In this document: one piece after another, positions 5,894 through 13,477 of the stretch
Layout of the letters: each line of letters opens with the position of its first letter
Numbering within the stretch: position 1 is the stretch's first letter
Program-made: the position numbers and the translations under genes
Assembly (NCBI GenBank): GCA_045657645.1
Contig: JAZOTL010000033.1
Location: 1-13,477, forward strand
DNA length: 13,477 nucleotides
Source of the DNA: RGIG7300 sp045657645
GTDB taxonomy: Bacteria; Bacillota; Clostridia; Oscillospirales; CAG-272
Direction of reading: 5' to 3'
Notes under the pieces: generated by a model
Database searches by the model: none
What the model saw: only the letters and a program-made list of their open reading frames with translations
What the model was told of the DNA's origin: nothing

Positions 5894-8287
5894 TTATTCT
5901 TCTACAACAACCTGGCTTTCCGGAGCGGAGGTTGTTTCTTCAGGTACTGTAGTATCAACAGTAGTCTCTGTCGTATCCTCAGGTGCGGTAGTATCACTTT
6001 CAGCGGTAGTATCATCTACTGCTGTTGTATCATCTTCACCTGTAGTTGTATCATCACCCTCTACAGAGCTATCATCAGATGATGTTTCTTCTTCCTCTTC
6101 CTCATGGTAGGTACAGTAGCTACCGGGAATTCTATCCGGTGAATAATAAGCAACTACAGAATCATCACCGCATGCCTCAGTTGCAAGCCTTCCTGATATG
6201 CTGCAAATCCATACTCTTTTAACATTAGTATTAGATTCAAAGCTATCAAGATCACTATAACCGCTGTTATAATCATCAAATATGGGCTGGTGTAACTCTG
6301 CCATTACATTATCCCAAATTTGAAGTGCGGGAGATCTTGTTTCAGAGAAACCGTTCAAACTCATAGGAGTTGAATAACCAAACCAAACACCACCAAGATA
6401 ATACGGTGTATATCCTACAAACCATCTGTCAAAGTCATCGGATGTGGTACCTGTTTTACCTGCAACGTCTACCCTGTTTTTAAGGGTCAGTTTGGACGCA
6501 GTACCGTAATCAACAACGTTTTCCATCATAGTTGTCATTATAAAGGCATTAGAAGCACTTATCACCTGCTCGGAAGTGCCCGAATTATCTACAAGAACAT
6601 TTCCTGCACTATCAAGAATTTTTACTACTGTTCTTGAACCGTTGAAAACACCTTCGTTCGGGAAGATCTGATATGCAGCAGTAAGCTCCTTCAACGTAAC
6701 ACCAAAGTTCATACCGCCAAGTGCCAGAGCTGAGGGGTTTTTATCTGTAAGAACTTTACCGCTTGCTGTTGTGTACTCATCAATAACGCTTGTCATACCC
6801 AGTTTGTCGTGCACAAATTCATAAGAAGCATCAAAACCAAGGTCATTCAAAACCTTTACCGCAATGGTATTCTTTGATACCTGTATAGCGTAATTAATGG
6901 TAACCTCGCCTTCATATCGATTAGGATAGTTAACGGGCCAATTTCTTGATACAGGACTGTCATCATACACAGTACCGTAATTTATAAGACCGTACTCAAG
7001 AGCAGGTGCGTAAACCGCAACAGGCTTTATGGATGATCCGGGAGAACGAGTTGTTTGAGTTGCATAATTAAGCAAACGGCTGGAGCTCTTCACTCCTCTG
7101 CCTCCCACAAGGCCCAAAACGTCACCTGTAGCAGGGTCAATAACTACCATAGAAGCCTCAGGCTGAACACCCTCGTTTATCTTGGGGAAATTATCTTCAT
7201 TTTCAAAATAAGCTTCCATCTTATCCTGAATGGTAGGATCCATAACGGTATATATACGCAAGCCACCGGTATAAACCATCTGCTGCGCTACAGGCTCCTG
7301 CACGCCAAGATGTTCAACAAGCAAGGATATACACTCATCTATAACCGCATCAGTATACCAAGAGGTTGTGGAGCTAACGTTAGAGCTCTTAACGTCTTCG
7401 CTCAATACAAGCTCTGCGTTAATAGCCTCGTTATATTCTTCTTCTGTTATCTTACCCAAGTCCTCCATCTTCCAAAGAACGTCATCTCGACGCTCATTGT
7501 TCTTGTCAGGATTTGCGTAAGGGTCATACTTATATGGGAATTTAGGTATGGCAGCAAGTGCCGCGCATTCCACCAAAGTAAGATCGGAAACATCTTTATT
7601 AAAATATGTTTGTGAAGCCGCCTGAACACCGTAGGAATGCTGTGAAAGATAGATGGTGTTAAGATACATTTCAATAATGTCATCCTTTTCCATCGTCTTT
7701 TCAAGCTCAAGGGCGCTCATAATTTCCTTAATCTTACGTTGAATACTGAAATCGTTTTCGCCTGTTACGTTCTTAATAAGCTGTTGTGTAATGGTAGAAC
7801 CACCATAGCTTGCACGTCCTGTTACGTAGTAGAAGGTAGCACCAAAAGTACGCTTCCAGTCAACACCGTCATGCTGCCAGAAACGCTCGTCCTCTATAGA
7901 AATAAAGGCTTCTACAAGGTTTTGGGGCATTTCTTCATAGGACACCCAGGTACGGTTTTCTGTAGAAAACAACTGCTGATCTTCAATTTCTACGGGGGTA
8001 CCCACTCTGTTCTCACGGTCGGTGTAATCCATATAGTACAGCCTTGTAGTCATACTCTGGTCAACAGCTAAAAGCTCAAAATCGGACATATCAACGTCAA
8101 TATAATTTTTGATATAAAATCCGAAAGCTATACCTACTATGGTACCGGTAATAAGACCGATGAGCAGGAGGGTCATAACAGTGTTAAGGATATAAGTAAA
8201 CACCTTACCCGTAACACGTAGAGCAATTCCACCGGAATTTTTGATTTCTTTATTCCAATCAGTTTTTGGTTTGTATTTTTTAGACAT
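5894..8287 (-). CDS. Class A penicillin-binding protein (PBP1a-type)
   Basis: This bifunctional peptidoglycan synthase of 797 residues should polymerise glycan from lipid II and crosslink the peptides outside the membrane. It has a basic cytoplasmic N-terminus and one membrane helix (about 30-59). A glycosyltransferase-51 domain follows, with EDERFWQHDG (catalytic Glu132), GGSTITQQLIKN (162-173) and IIEMYLNTIYL (second Glu at 206). The transpeptidase domain has SSIK (Ser418, Lys421), SKN (471-473) and KTGTT (611-615). After about residue 690 come a Cys-containing segment, ending in SYCTYH, and a disordered tail of Glu, Asp and Thr with repeated DDTT and DTT units. The ATG at 8285-8287 has AAGGGG at 8 bases; the GTG three codons earlier overlaps that site and is rejected. 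A terminator follows, so it is probably transcribed alone or after dnaE. Confidence 0.96.
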   Translation of the reverse strand: MSKKYKPKTDWNKEIKNSGGIALRVTGKVFTYILNTVMTLLLIGLITGTIVGIAFGFYIKNYIDVDMSDFELLAVDQSMTTRLYYMDYTDRENRVGTPVEIEDQQLFSTENRTWVSYEEMPQNLVEAFISIEDERFWQHDGVDWKRTFGATFYYVTGRASYGGSTITQQLIKNVTGENDFSIQRKIKEIMSALELEKTMEKDDIIEMYLNTIYLSQHSYGVQAASQTYFNKDVSDLTLVECAALAAIPKFPYKYDPYANPDKNNERRDDVLWKMEDLGKITEEEYNEAINAELVLSEDVKSSNVSSTTSWYTDAVIDECISLLVEHLGVQEPVAQQMVYTGGLRIYTVMDPTIQDKMEAYFENEDNFPKINEGVQPEASMVVIDPATGDVLGLVGGRGVKSSSRLLNYATQTTRSPGSSIKPVAVYAPALEYGLINYGTVYDDSPVSRNWPVNYPNRYEGEVTINYAIQVSKNTIAVKVLNDLGFDASYEFVHDKLGMTSVIDEYTTASGKVLTDKNPSALALGGMNFGVTLKELTAAYQIFPNEGVFNGSRTVVKILDSAGNVLVDNSGTSEQVISASNAFIMTTMMENVVDYGTASKLTLKNRVDVAGKTGTTSDDFDRWFVGYTPYYLGGVWFGYSTPMSLNGFSETRSPALQIWDNVMAELHQPIFDDYNSGYSDLDSFESNTNVKRVWICSISGRLATEACGDDSVVAYYSPDRIPGSYCTYHEEEEEETSSDDSSVEGDDTTTGEDDTTAVDDTTAESDTTAPEDTTETTVDTTVPEETTSAPESQVVVEE
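5897..6106 (-). repeat. Acidic Thr-rich repeat tail of the PBP
   Basis: The last 65-70 codons encode a run of six Glu, then about seven irregular DDTT, DTT, EDTT or EETT units spaced roughly 6-9 residues apart, ending in VVVEE. The DNA shows related GTAGTATCA-like words on the + strand. Such tails are expected to be disordered and to lie in the cell wall or outside it. Repeat tracts of this kind can vary in length between strains. Confidence 0.75.
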
Positions 8288-8295
8288 CAATTTCA

Positions 8296-8301
8296 CCCCT
8301 T
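8296..8301 (-). promoter_or_regulatory. AAGGGG ribosome binding site that fixes the PBP start
   Basis: AAGGGG is placed 8 bases before ATG at 8287-8285. The upstream in-frame GTG (8296-8294) overlaps this site and so cannot be served by it. Confidence 0.7.
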
Positions 8302-8321
8302 AAGGCATATGCCGTAAAATC

Positions 8322-8367
8322 TTAATACTTTAAATGTTATGATACACCAAATATATGAACTTGGTGT
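8322..8367 (-). promoter_or_regulatory. Palindrome and weak promoter between dnaE and the PBP gene
   Basis: A 24-bp imperfect palindrome has arms ACACCAA (8344-8350) and TTGGTGT (8361-8367) with a 10-base centre. On the - strand its second arm supplies a weak -35 (TTGGTG, 8345-8350), 17 bases from a weak -10 (TATTAA, 8322-8327). No T-run follows, so a terminator for dnaE is not supported. It may be an operator, an attenuator stem or chance. Confidence 0.3.
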
Positions 8368-8383
8368 TAATACATGCTAATTC

Positions 8384-11300
8384 TTATTTAACTGCAATAT
8401 TATTGCTTCCCGCAATCTCTGTAAGTTCACCTAAAACAAACTCGTTTGCCGAAACGCCCGTCCCCGTCATTTTTTTATACGTTTTATCCTTATTGCTATA
8501 AAATGCAACTGGGGTAGAGCCTCCGAATATGCTGATAAGTGCGGCACAACGCTTAAACACAGAACATTCAAAATCATCTACTCTAATATATACTGTACCG
8601 TTTTCAGCAGACGATTTATCTGAATTTTTCATTTCAGCGGTTATAAGTTTAACTTCACCAAGAGTGATTTTAGGATACTCGTCTTCGCGCTTGCTGATTT
8701 TACCTGTTATATACAAAGGACGATCAACCACAAAAAGCTCGCGGTTGTTATTAAATATATCAGGAAACACAATCACTTCAAGCTCTGCGGTTTCATCAGC
8801 AAGGGTGATAAACGCCATTGGTTCTCCCGCTCGGGATTTTTTATGAGTAACAGAGGTAACAACACCGCAAACAGAAACCTGCATACCGTTTTTCAATTCA
8901 TCACCGGAAACCAAAATTTCAGTTATTTCGGTGCGCTTTAAACGTTCAACTATATCTTTATACTCATCTATAAGATGCCCTGAAAAGCATACACCCGAAA
9001 CCTCTCGCTCGAGCGCAAGTTTTTCTTTAAGAGTAAATTCTTCCCTTTCAGGATATTCAATATACGTTCGCTCTTCTTGTACCATACCGAACATATCCAC
9101 CTGACCACCCATTGTTTTACGGGCTTTATCAGAATAGATGTCTATAATGTTTTCAAAAGCAAGCAGAAGTCTGCTTCGGGCAATACCAACAGAATCAAAA
9201 GCGCCGCATTTAATAAGAGATTCAACCTGACGCTTGTTCATATCCTTTTCGCACATACGGGAAACAAAATTTTCAAAGGAAGTGAACAAGCCATTTTCGT
9301 TACGCTCAACTATAATGTTGTTAATAAAATTAACACCTACGTTTTTAAGCGCTAACATTCCGTAGCGAATATTACCATCACGTGATACAGTATAATTTAC
9401 GCCGCTTTCGTTAATATCGGGCGGCAAAAGCTTTATACCGCATTTTTTTATATCCGCAGCGTAAAGTGCAGTTTTTGTCATATCACCCAGCACCGAGGTG
9501 AGAAGCGCAGACATATAATGAGCAGGATAGTGAGCCTTTAAGTACGCTGTTCTGTAGGAGAGAACACCATAGGCCGCAGCGTGGCTCTTTTTAAAGCCAT
9601 AATCGGAAAATCCCGTCATATCTTCAAAGAGCTGTTCAGCTTCGTTGCGATCAGCTCCAAGGGAAACAGCACCCTCTATAAAGTTTTGCCGTTCACTTGC
9701 TATAACGTCCGCCTTTTTCTTTGAAATAGCACGCCTCACAACGTCCGCCTTACCGTAAGTATACCCTGCAATAGCACGAAAAATCTCCATAACCTGCTCT
9801 TGATATACAATACAACCGTAAGTTTCATCAAGTATAGGCGCAAGGCCGTCAACGCTATATCTTATTTTAGAGGGATCGCTTCTGTTTTCTATATATTTAT
9901 CAATAAATTTAGCAGGACCGGGGCGGTAAAGTGCGATAGCACTCATAATTTCCCGTATATTTACAGGCTTAAAGCGTGCAAGCATCTGCTTCATACCTGC
10001 AGATTCTATCTGGAAAACACCATCTGTCTTCCCTGCTCCTATCATATCAAAGGTCTTTTTATCATCAATAGGAACTTTTTTAATATCAAAATCCGGAATA
10101 CCTTCACGTATCATACGTTCAGTTTCGTCTATTACCGTAAGGTAACGTATTCCGAGAAAATCGAATTTAAGTAAGCCCAGAGCCGCTATGTCGTTCATAT
10201 CATACTGTGTAAGAACAGCTTCTCCCGATGCATACAAAGGAACAAGGGAGTTCAAGGGTCTGTCGGTTATAACGATACCCGCCGCGTGAGTAGTAACGTT
10301 ACGCGGCATACCCTCTATAGCAACAGAAAGGTCCAAAAGCCTTTTGATTTGAGGGTTGGATGAACACATAGCCTTAATATCAGCCCTGTTAATAACGTCA
10401 TCCATCGTTAGCTTTACAGCCCGCGGCACCTTTGCCACAACCTCATCAACCTCGGCGTAAGACATTCCCAATACACGTCCTACGTTTCTTATTGCGGCAC
10501 GGGGAGCCAATTTACCAAAGGCAATTATCTGGCAAACACGGTCATAGCCGTACTTTTGCTTTACATACTCTTCAACAAGCAGTCTTTTGTTGTCACAAAA
10601 GTCAATATCGAAGTCGGGCATACTGATACGCTCGGGATTAAGAAACGCCTCAAAAAGAAGTGTATATTCTACAGGGTCTATTTCAGTTATGTTTATAAGA
10701 TATGCAACAAGACTGCCTGCACCCGAGCCTCTGCCGGGGCCTGTTGTAATTCCGTTGTTACGGGCGTAATTTACAAAATCACATACTATAAGAAAATATT
10801 CAGCATAACCCATAGAGCATATGGTTTCAAGCTCGTAGTTAATGCGTTCTTCATATTCAGAGCGAGGATGTATATCAAAGCTTATCGCACCATTTTCAAC
10901 CTTTTCATTAAAACGCTTATAGGTAAGCTGTTTCAAATATTCTTCGGATGAAAGCTCTGCACTAAAAGAAACGCGGGGATAATAATAGCGGGAAAAATCA
11001 AAATCAAAATTACAACGCTGTGCAATTTTCACAGTGTTTTCAACGGCGTCCTCATATGCGGAAAATAGCTCCTGCATCTGCTCTTCGGTTTTAAGATAAT
11101 ACTCCTGTGTTTCAAAGCCAATAGGATTTTTATCACCTAAAACGTTATTGGTTTGTATGCAAGCCATAACGTTTTGAGTAAGCGCATCCTCTTTGTAAAG
11201 ATAATGAACGTCGTTTGTAGCAACAAGAGGAATACCAAGCTTTTTAGAAATCAACGCAAGACCTTCGTTAACAGGCCTGTCCTCTTCCATTCCGTGATCC

Positions 11301-11827
11301 TGTATTTCAAGGTAGAAATTATTACGGCCGAAAATGTTAAAAAGCTCTGTAGCGTAGCTTTGCGCTTCATACAGATTATTATTAAGTATAGCTTGAGGTA
11401 TGCGGCCTGCAAGACAAGCGGAAAGACATATAAGTCCCTCACTGTGATTGCGTAAAAGCTCCGTATCTATCCTGGGTTTTACGTAAAAACCATCGGTAAA
11501 TCCTTTTGAAACAAGGTAAATAAGATTTTTATAACCCGTTTCGTTTTTGCAAAGTAAAACAAGATGATGATAGGGCGCTTTACCTAATGGGGTTTTGTCC
11601 TCCATAGTTGTGGGGGAAACGTAAACCTCACAGCCAATAATAGGCTTAATACCTTCCTTTACGCAAGCATTATAAAAGCCAACGCACCCAAACATAACGC
11701 CATGGTCGGTTATAGCAACGGCGTTCTGCCCTGCCTTTTTGACTGCGGCGGGGATATCCTTTATCCTGCAGGCACCGTCAAGAAGGCTGTATTCAGTATG
11801 CAAATGCAAGTGTACAAAACCCGACAT
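8384..11827 (-). CDS. dnaE: DNA polymerase III subunit alpha
   Basis: This 1147-residue protein is a replicative C-family DNA polymerase of the DnaE type. In Firmicutes it works beside PolC, extending primers mainly on the lagging strand. Domains in order are: PHP (about 1-280) with HLHLH (6-10), TDHG (40-43), YHHL and TNDVHYL (204-210); palm and thumb (about 280-620) with PGRGSGAGS (364-372) and PDFDIDF (404-410); fingers with RPGP (635-638) and GFKKSHAAAYG (744-754); a helix-hairpin-helix region; and a C-terminal OB fold (about 983-1065). The catalytic aspartates are probably Asp405, Asp407 and Asp556 (KFDFLG). There is no inserted DnaQ-like exonuclease, which separates it from PolC. The ATG (11825-11827) has AAAGGA upstream and follows the whiA stop by 15 bases, so the genes are co-transcribed. 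Confidence 0.97.
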   Translation of the reverse strand: MSGFVHLHLHTEYSLLDGACRIKDIPAAVKKAGQNAVAITDHGVMFGCVGFYNACVKEGIKPIIGCEVYVSPTTMEDKTPLGKAPYHHLVLLCKNETGYKNLIYLVSKGFTDGFYVKPRIDTELLRNHSEGLICLSACLAGRIPQAILNNNLYEAQSYATELFNIFGRNNFYLEIQDHGMEEDRPVNEGLALISKKLGIPLVATNDVHYLYKEDALTQNVMACIQTNNVLGDKNPIGFETQEYYLKTEEQMQELFSAYEDAVENTVKIAQRCNFDFDFSRYYYPRVSFSAELSSEEYLKQLTYKRFNEKVENGAISFDIHPRSEYEERINYELETICSMGYAEYFLIVCDFVNYARNNGITTGPGRGSGAGSLVAYLINITEIDPVEYTLLFEAFLNPERISMPDFDIDFCDNKRLLVEEYVKQKYGYDRVCQIIAFGKLAPRAAIRNVGRVLGMSYAEVDEVVAKVPRAVKLTMDDVINRADIKAMCSSNPQIKRLLDLSVAIEGMPRNVTTHAAGIVITDRPLNSLVPLYASGEAVLTQYDMNDIAALGLLKFDFLGIRYLTVIDETERMIREGIPDFDIKKVPIDDKKTFDMIGAGKTDGVFQIESAGMKQMLARFKPVNIREIMSAIALYRPGPAKFIDKYIENRSDPSKIRYSVDGLAPILDETYGCIVYQEQVMEIFRAIAGYTYGKADVVRRAISKKKADVIASERQNFIEGAVSLGADRNEAEQLFEDMTGFSDYGFKKSHAAAYGVLSYRTAYLKAHYPAHYMSALLTSVLGDMTKTALYAADIKKCGIKLLPPDINESGVNYTVSRDGNIRYGMLALKNVGVNFINNIIVERNENGLFTSFENFVSRMCEKDMNKRQVESLIKCGAFDSVGIARSRLLLAFENIIDIYSDKARKTMGGQVDMFGMVQEERTYIEYPEREEFTLKEKLALEREVSGVCFSGHLIDEYKDIVERLKRTEITEILVSGDELKNGMQVSVCGVVTSVTHKKSRAGEPMAFITLADETAELEVIVFPDIFNNNRELFVVDRPLYITGKISKREDEYPKITLGEVKLITAEMKNSDKSSAENGTVYIRVDDFECSVFKRCAALISIFGGSTPVAFYSNKDKTYKKMTGTGVSANEFVLGELTEIAGSNNIAVK

Positions 11828-11842
11828 AGCGTTTCCTTTCTT

Positions 11843-12685
11843 TTACTTTTCAGAGTATTCTAATATTTTTTTCAATCTGTTATTCAAACCGGATTTAGTA
11901 ATCTTTGGCTCGTGAAGTTCCGCAAGATCACTTAAAGAAGCATCAGGATACTTTACGCGCAGATGCGCTGTTTCCTGAAGTTTTTTCGGTAACACAGCCA
12001 AACGGTTATCAGCCTTGAGTTTGTTTATAGCATCAACGTGAAGCTGTGAAGCAGCTATGGTTTTTGATATATTTGCCATATCAAAATTTTGCCTGCGGTT
12101 GACCTCGTTTCGTATTTCCCTCATTATCTTTTCATTCATTATTGAAAAGGCAGAGTTTTTTGCGCCGATATAGTTGAGTATATCCTCTATACTTTCGCTA
12201 TCCTTTATATAAACTATCTTGTCCTTTCCACGTGTGGTTGTAAGATAATTTACAGGAATGGAATCAAAGATCTCTGTAATTACAGGAACTCGTGACCTTG
12301 CCACAAGTTCAAGACGGTAGTCAGATTCCGGGGAGTTTACACTACCCGAAGCAAGAAAGGCGCCCCGCAGATAGCATATCCGACAAGAGGCGCAATTTTC
12401 TTCTAGTAAAAGCCGTGCAGGCAGCCTCATTACAAGGTCCAGCCCTGCGCTTATTCTGTAGCCGTTGCCGTAGTATTCTATCAAGCAGTCAGCTTCATAA
12501 CATTCAAGTATAAGCCTTTCGGTAAGTAATGCAACGTCCTCACACTCTGTAATAAGATAAAGGCTACCGTTCTCATACTTTGCACCAAAAGCTATTATAC
12601 CCAAAAGCAAGGCTCTTTTACAGCAATCATTCTTTACCGTTATATTGCAGAGATCCTCTTTTGTCTTTTTAGAAAAGGAACTCAT
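11843..12685 (-). CDS. whiA: WhiA-family DNA-binding protein
   Basis: WhiA is conserved across Gram-positive bacteria. It regulates sporulation and division genes in Streptomyces and affects division and chromosome segregation in Bacillus. This copy has 280 residues, somewhat shorter than the usual 305-315. The N-terminal part (about 1-200) carries the degenerate LAGLIDADG homing-endonuclease fold, with DCCKRALLLG (20-29) and YLRGAFLASGSVNSP (105-119). The family signature RNEVNRRQNFDMANISKT (192-209) links to a C-terminal helix-turn-helix (about 232-275) with LRVKYPDASLSDLAEL and ITKSGLNNRLKKI. Its ATG overlaps the murB stop (ATGA), which implies translational coupling. The yvcJ/rapZ and yvcK genes that commonly precede whiA are absent here. 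dnaE follows after 15 bases. Confidence 0.95.
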   Translation of the reverse strand: MSSFSKKTKEDLCNITVKNDCCKRALLLGIIAFGAKYENGSLYLITECEDVALLTERLILECYEADCLIEYYGNGYRISAGLDLVMRLPARLLLEENCASCRICYLRGAFLASGSVNSPESDYRLELVARSRVPVITEIFDSIPVNYLTTTRGKDKIVYIKDSESIEDILNYIGAKNSAFSIMNEKIMREIRNEVNRRQNFDMANISKTIAASQLHVDAINKLKADNRLAVLPKKLQETAHLRVKYPDASLSDLAELHEPKITKSGLNNRLKKILEYSEK

Positions 12686-13477
12686 TTAACGTACTGTACC
12701 TCGCACTCAATATTTATTCCCTCTCGCTCATAGATAGCAGCTTTGATTATATCAATCAATTCAAGAACATCAGCAGCGGTTGCACCGCCAAGGTTTATTA
12801 TAAAACCTGCGTGCTTTTCAGATACCTGAGCACCACCGACTTTTCTACCCTTAAGACCCGCTTCATCAATAAGCTTTGAGGTGTAATAACCGGGATAGCG
12901 TTTAAACGTACTTCCGGCACTCGGGTATTCGAGAGGCTGTTTATCGCTTCGTGCTTTAATATGATCTTCCATAAGGCAAATACAAGTTGAAGGATCATCA
13001 GCCTTTTTAAAGCTAAATCCTGCACCGAGGATAACGTAATCATTATCCATATAAACACTGTGCCTATGATAAAATTCGTGCTCAGAGTTATCTATTTTGT
13101 GTATAAGACCTGTTTTGGGGTCCAGATATTCGCTATATGTGAGCACGTCAGATATAACACCCTCATAAGCACCCGCATTCATGTAAACAGCACCACCTAT
13201 ACTGCCGGGAATACCGCAAGCAAAGGCAAATCCCTCATAACCCTGTTTTGTAACGTTTTTAGCAACTGCGGTAAGAGAAACACCTGCGTCACAATAAAGC
13301 TCACCATCCTCAAAGGTGAAGCTCTTCATATGGGTTGTAATTATAACAACACCTCTGTAGCCTTCATCAGCAAAGAGAACGTTACTGCCATTACCTAAAA
13401 CGCAGTATTTTATCTTATTGTTTATAAGGTACTTAACGCAATCACAAAGTACGTTTCTGTTTTCAGGGAAAAGAACG
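12682..13477 (-). CDS. murB: UDP-N-acetylenolpyruvoylglucosamine reductase (partial, right edge)
   Basis: MurB is a cytoplasmic FAD enzyme that reduces UDP-GlcNAc-enolpyruvate to UDP-MurNAc with NADPH, an early step in peptidoglycan synthesis. The frame stays open to the right edge, so this is a C-terminal fragment of 264 full codons; about 35-40 N-terminal residues lie outside. It begins VLFPENRNVL. Next comes the FAD-binding loop VLGNGSNVLFADEGYRGVVI, then CGIPGSIGGAVYMNAGAYEG. Further on, YPSAGSTFKRYPGYYTSKLI holds the serine that acts as proton donor, and GLKGRKVGGAQVSEKHAGFI closes the active site. This set marks the type II MurB. The Met at 13327-13329 is internal, because MurB motifs continue upstream of it. 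The stop overlaps the whiA ATG. Confidence 0.95.
   Translation of the reverse strand, partial: VLFPENRNVLCDCVKYLINNKIKYCVLGNGSNVLFADEGYRGVVIITTHMKSFTFEDGELYCDAGVSLTAVAKNVTKQGYEGFAFACGIPGSIGGAVYMNAGAYEGVISDVLTYSEYLDPKTGLIHKIDNSEHEFYHRHSVYMDNDYVILGAGFSFKKADDPSTCICLMEDHIKARSDKQPLEYPSAGSTFKRYPGYYTSKLIDEAGLKGRKVGGAQVSEKHAGFIINLGGATAADVLELIDIIKAAIYEREGINIECEVQYVK

Noticed and set aside
5877..6110. Open frame on the + strand encoding a Ser/Val/Thr-rich peptide
   Set aside because: It is the complement of the Thr/Asp repeat tail of the PBP. The repeats keep the opposite frame open, and it has no convincing ribosome binding site.
7055..7615. Long open frame (186 codons) on the + strand
   Set aside because: It lies wholly inside the PBP gene on the other strand, whose motifs are intact, and its translation resembles no known protein.
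8304..8313. Perfect 10-bp palindrome GGCATATGCC as a stand-alone operator
   Set aside because: It is too short and isolated to support as a site by itself; single 10-bp palindromes are expected by chance in a window of this size.
8344..8367. Rho-independent terminator after dnaE
   Set aside because: The stem is only 7 bp with a 10-base loop and no T-run follows on the - strand.
13327..13329. ATG as the murB start
   Set aside because: The frame continues upstream to the window edge and encodes the MurB motif VLGNGSNVLFADEGYRG, so this Met is internal.
1..13477. CRISPR array, toxin-antitoxin pair, prophage, transposon or defence system
   Set aside because: No regularly spaced repeats, transposase, integrase or effector motifs were seen; all large frames match housekeeping or conserved chromosomal families.

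Overview
The window looks like ordinary core chromosome from a low-GC Gram-positive anaerobe of the class Clostridia, probably close to the Ruminococcaceae/Oscillospiraceae. This rests on the AT-rich sequence, strong GGAGG ribosome binding sites, the murB-whiA-dnaE gene order, a DacF-type carboxypeptidase, a class A penicillin-binding protein with an acidic Thr-rich tail, and a Cys-rich protein of a kind I associate with spore-forming clostridia. I see no transposon, integrase, phage gene, CRISPR array, tRNA or rRNA. No gene-free stretch exceeds about 160 bases.

Layout. On the + strand at the left edge, the end of a Ppx/GppA-like phosphatase overlaps (ATGA) a SpoU/TrmH-family RNA methyltransferase. 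A bidirectional terminator follows at about 897-924. Everything to its right is on the - strand, read here from right to left in transcription order. (a) murB (cut by the right edge), whiA and dnaE are tightly packed. (b) A class A PBP has a possible promoter region in front and its own terminator behind. (c) A probable operon holds an HPr-like protein without histidine, a D,D-carboxypeptidase, glucose-6-phosphate isomerase and a small P-loop protein, with a clear promoter at its head and a strong terminator at its end. (d) ygjV, with its own promoter, is followed by the Cys-rich protein, which has a sigma-E-like promoter candidate.

Function. Much of the window concerns the cell wall and its supply: MurB makes UDP-MurNAc, the class A PBP polymerises and crosslinks glycan, the carboxypeptidase trims the peptides, and Pgi controls fructose-6-phosphate, the entry point to amino sugars. 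WhiA and DnaE belong to the cell-cycle and replication side. The HPr-like protein keeps the regulatory-serine motif but has no phosphocarrier histidine, so it is a candidate regulator rather than a PTS component.

I did not find a new multi-gene defence or mobile system. The best leads are small: the Cys-rich protein with its sporulation-type promoter, the histidine-free HPr, a hairpin that would hide the carboxypeptidase ribosome binding site, and a methyltransferase with an altered third SpoU motif.
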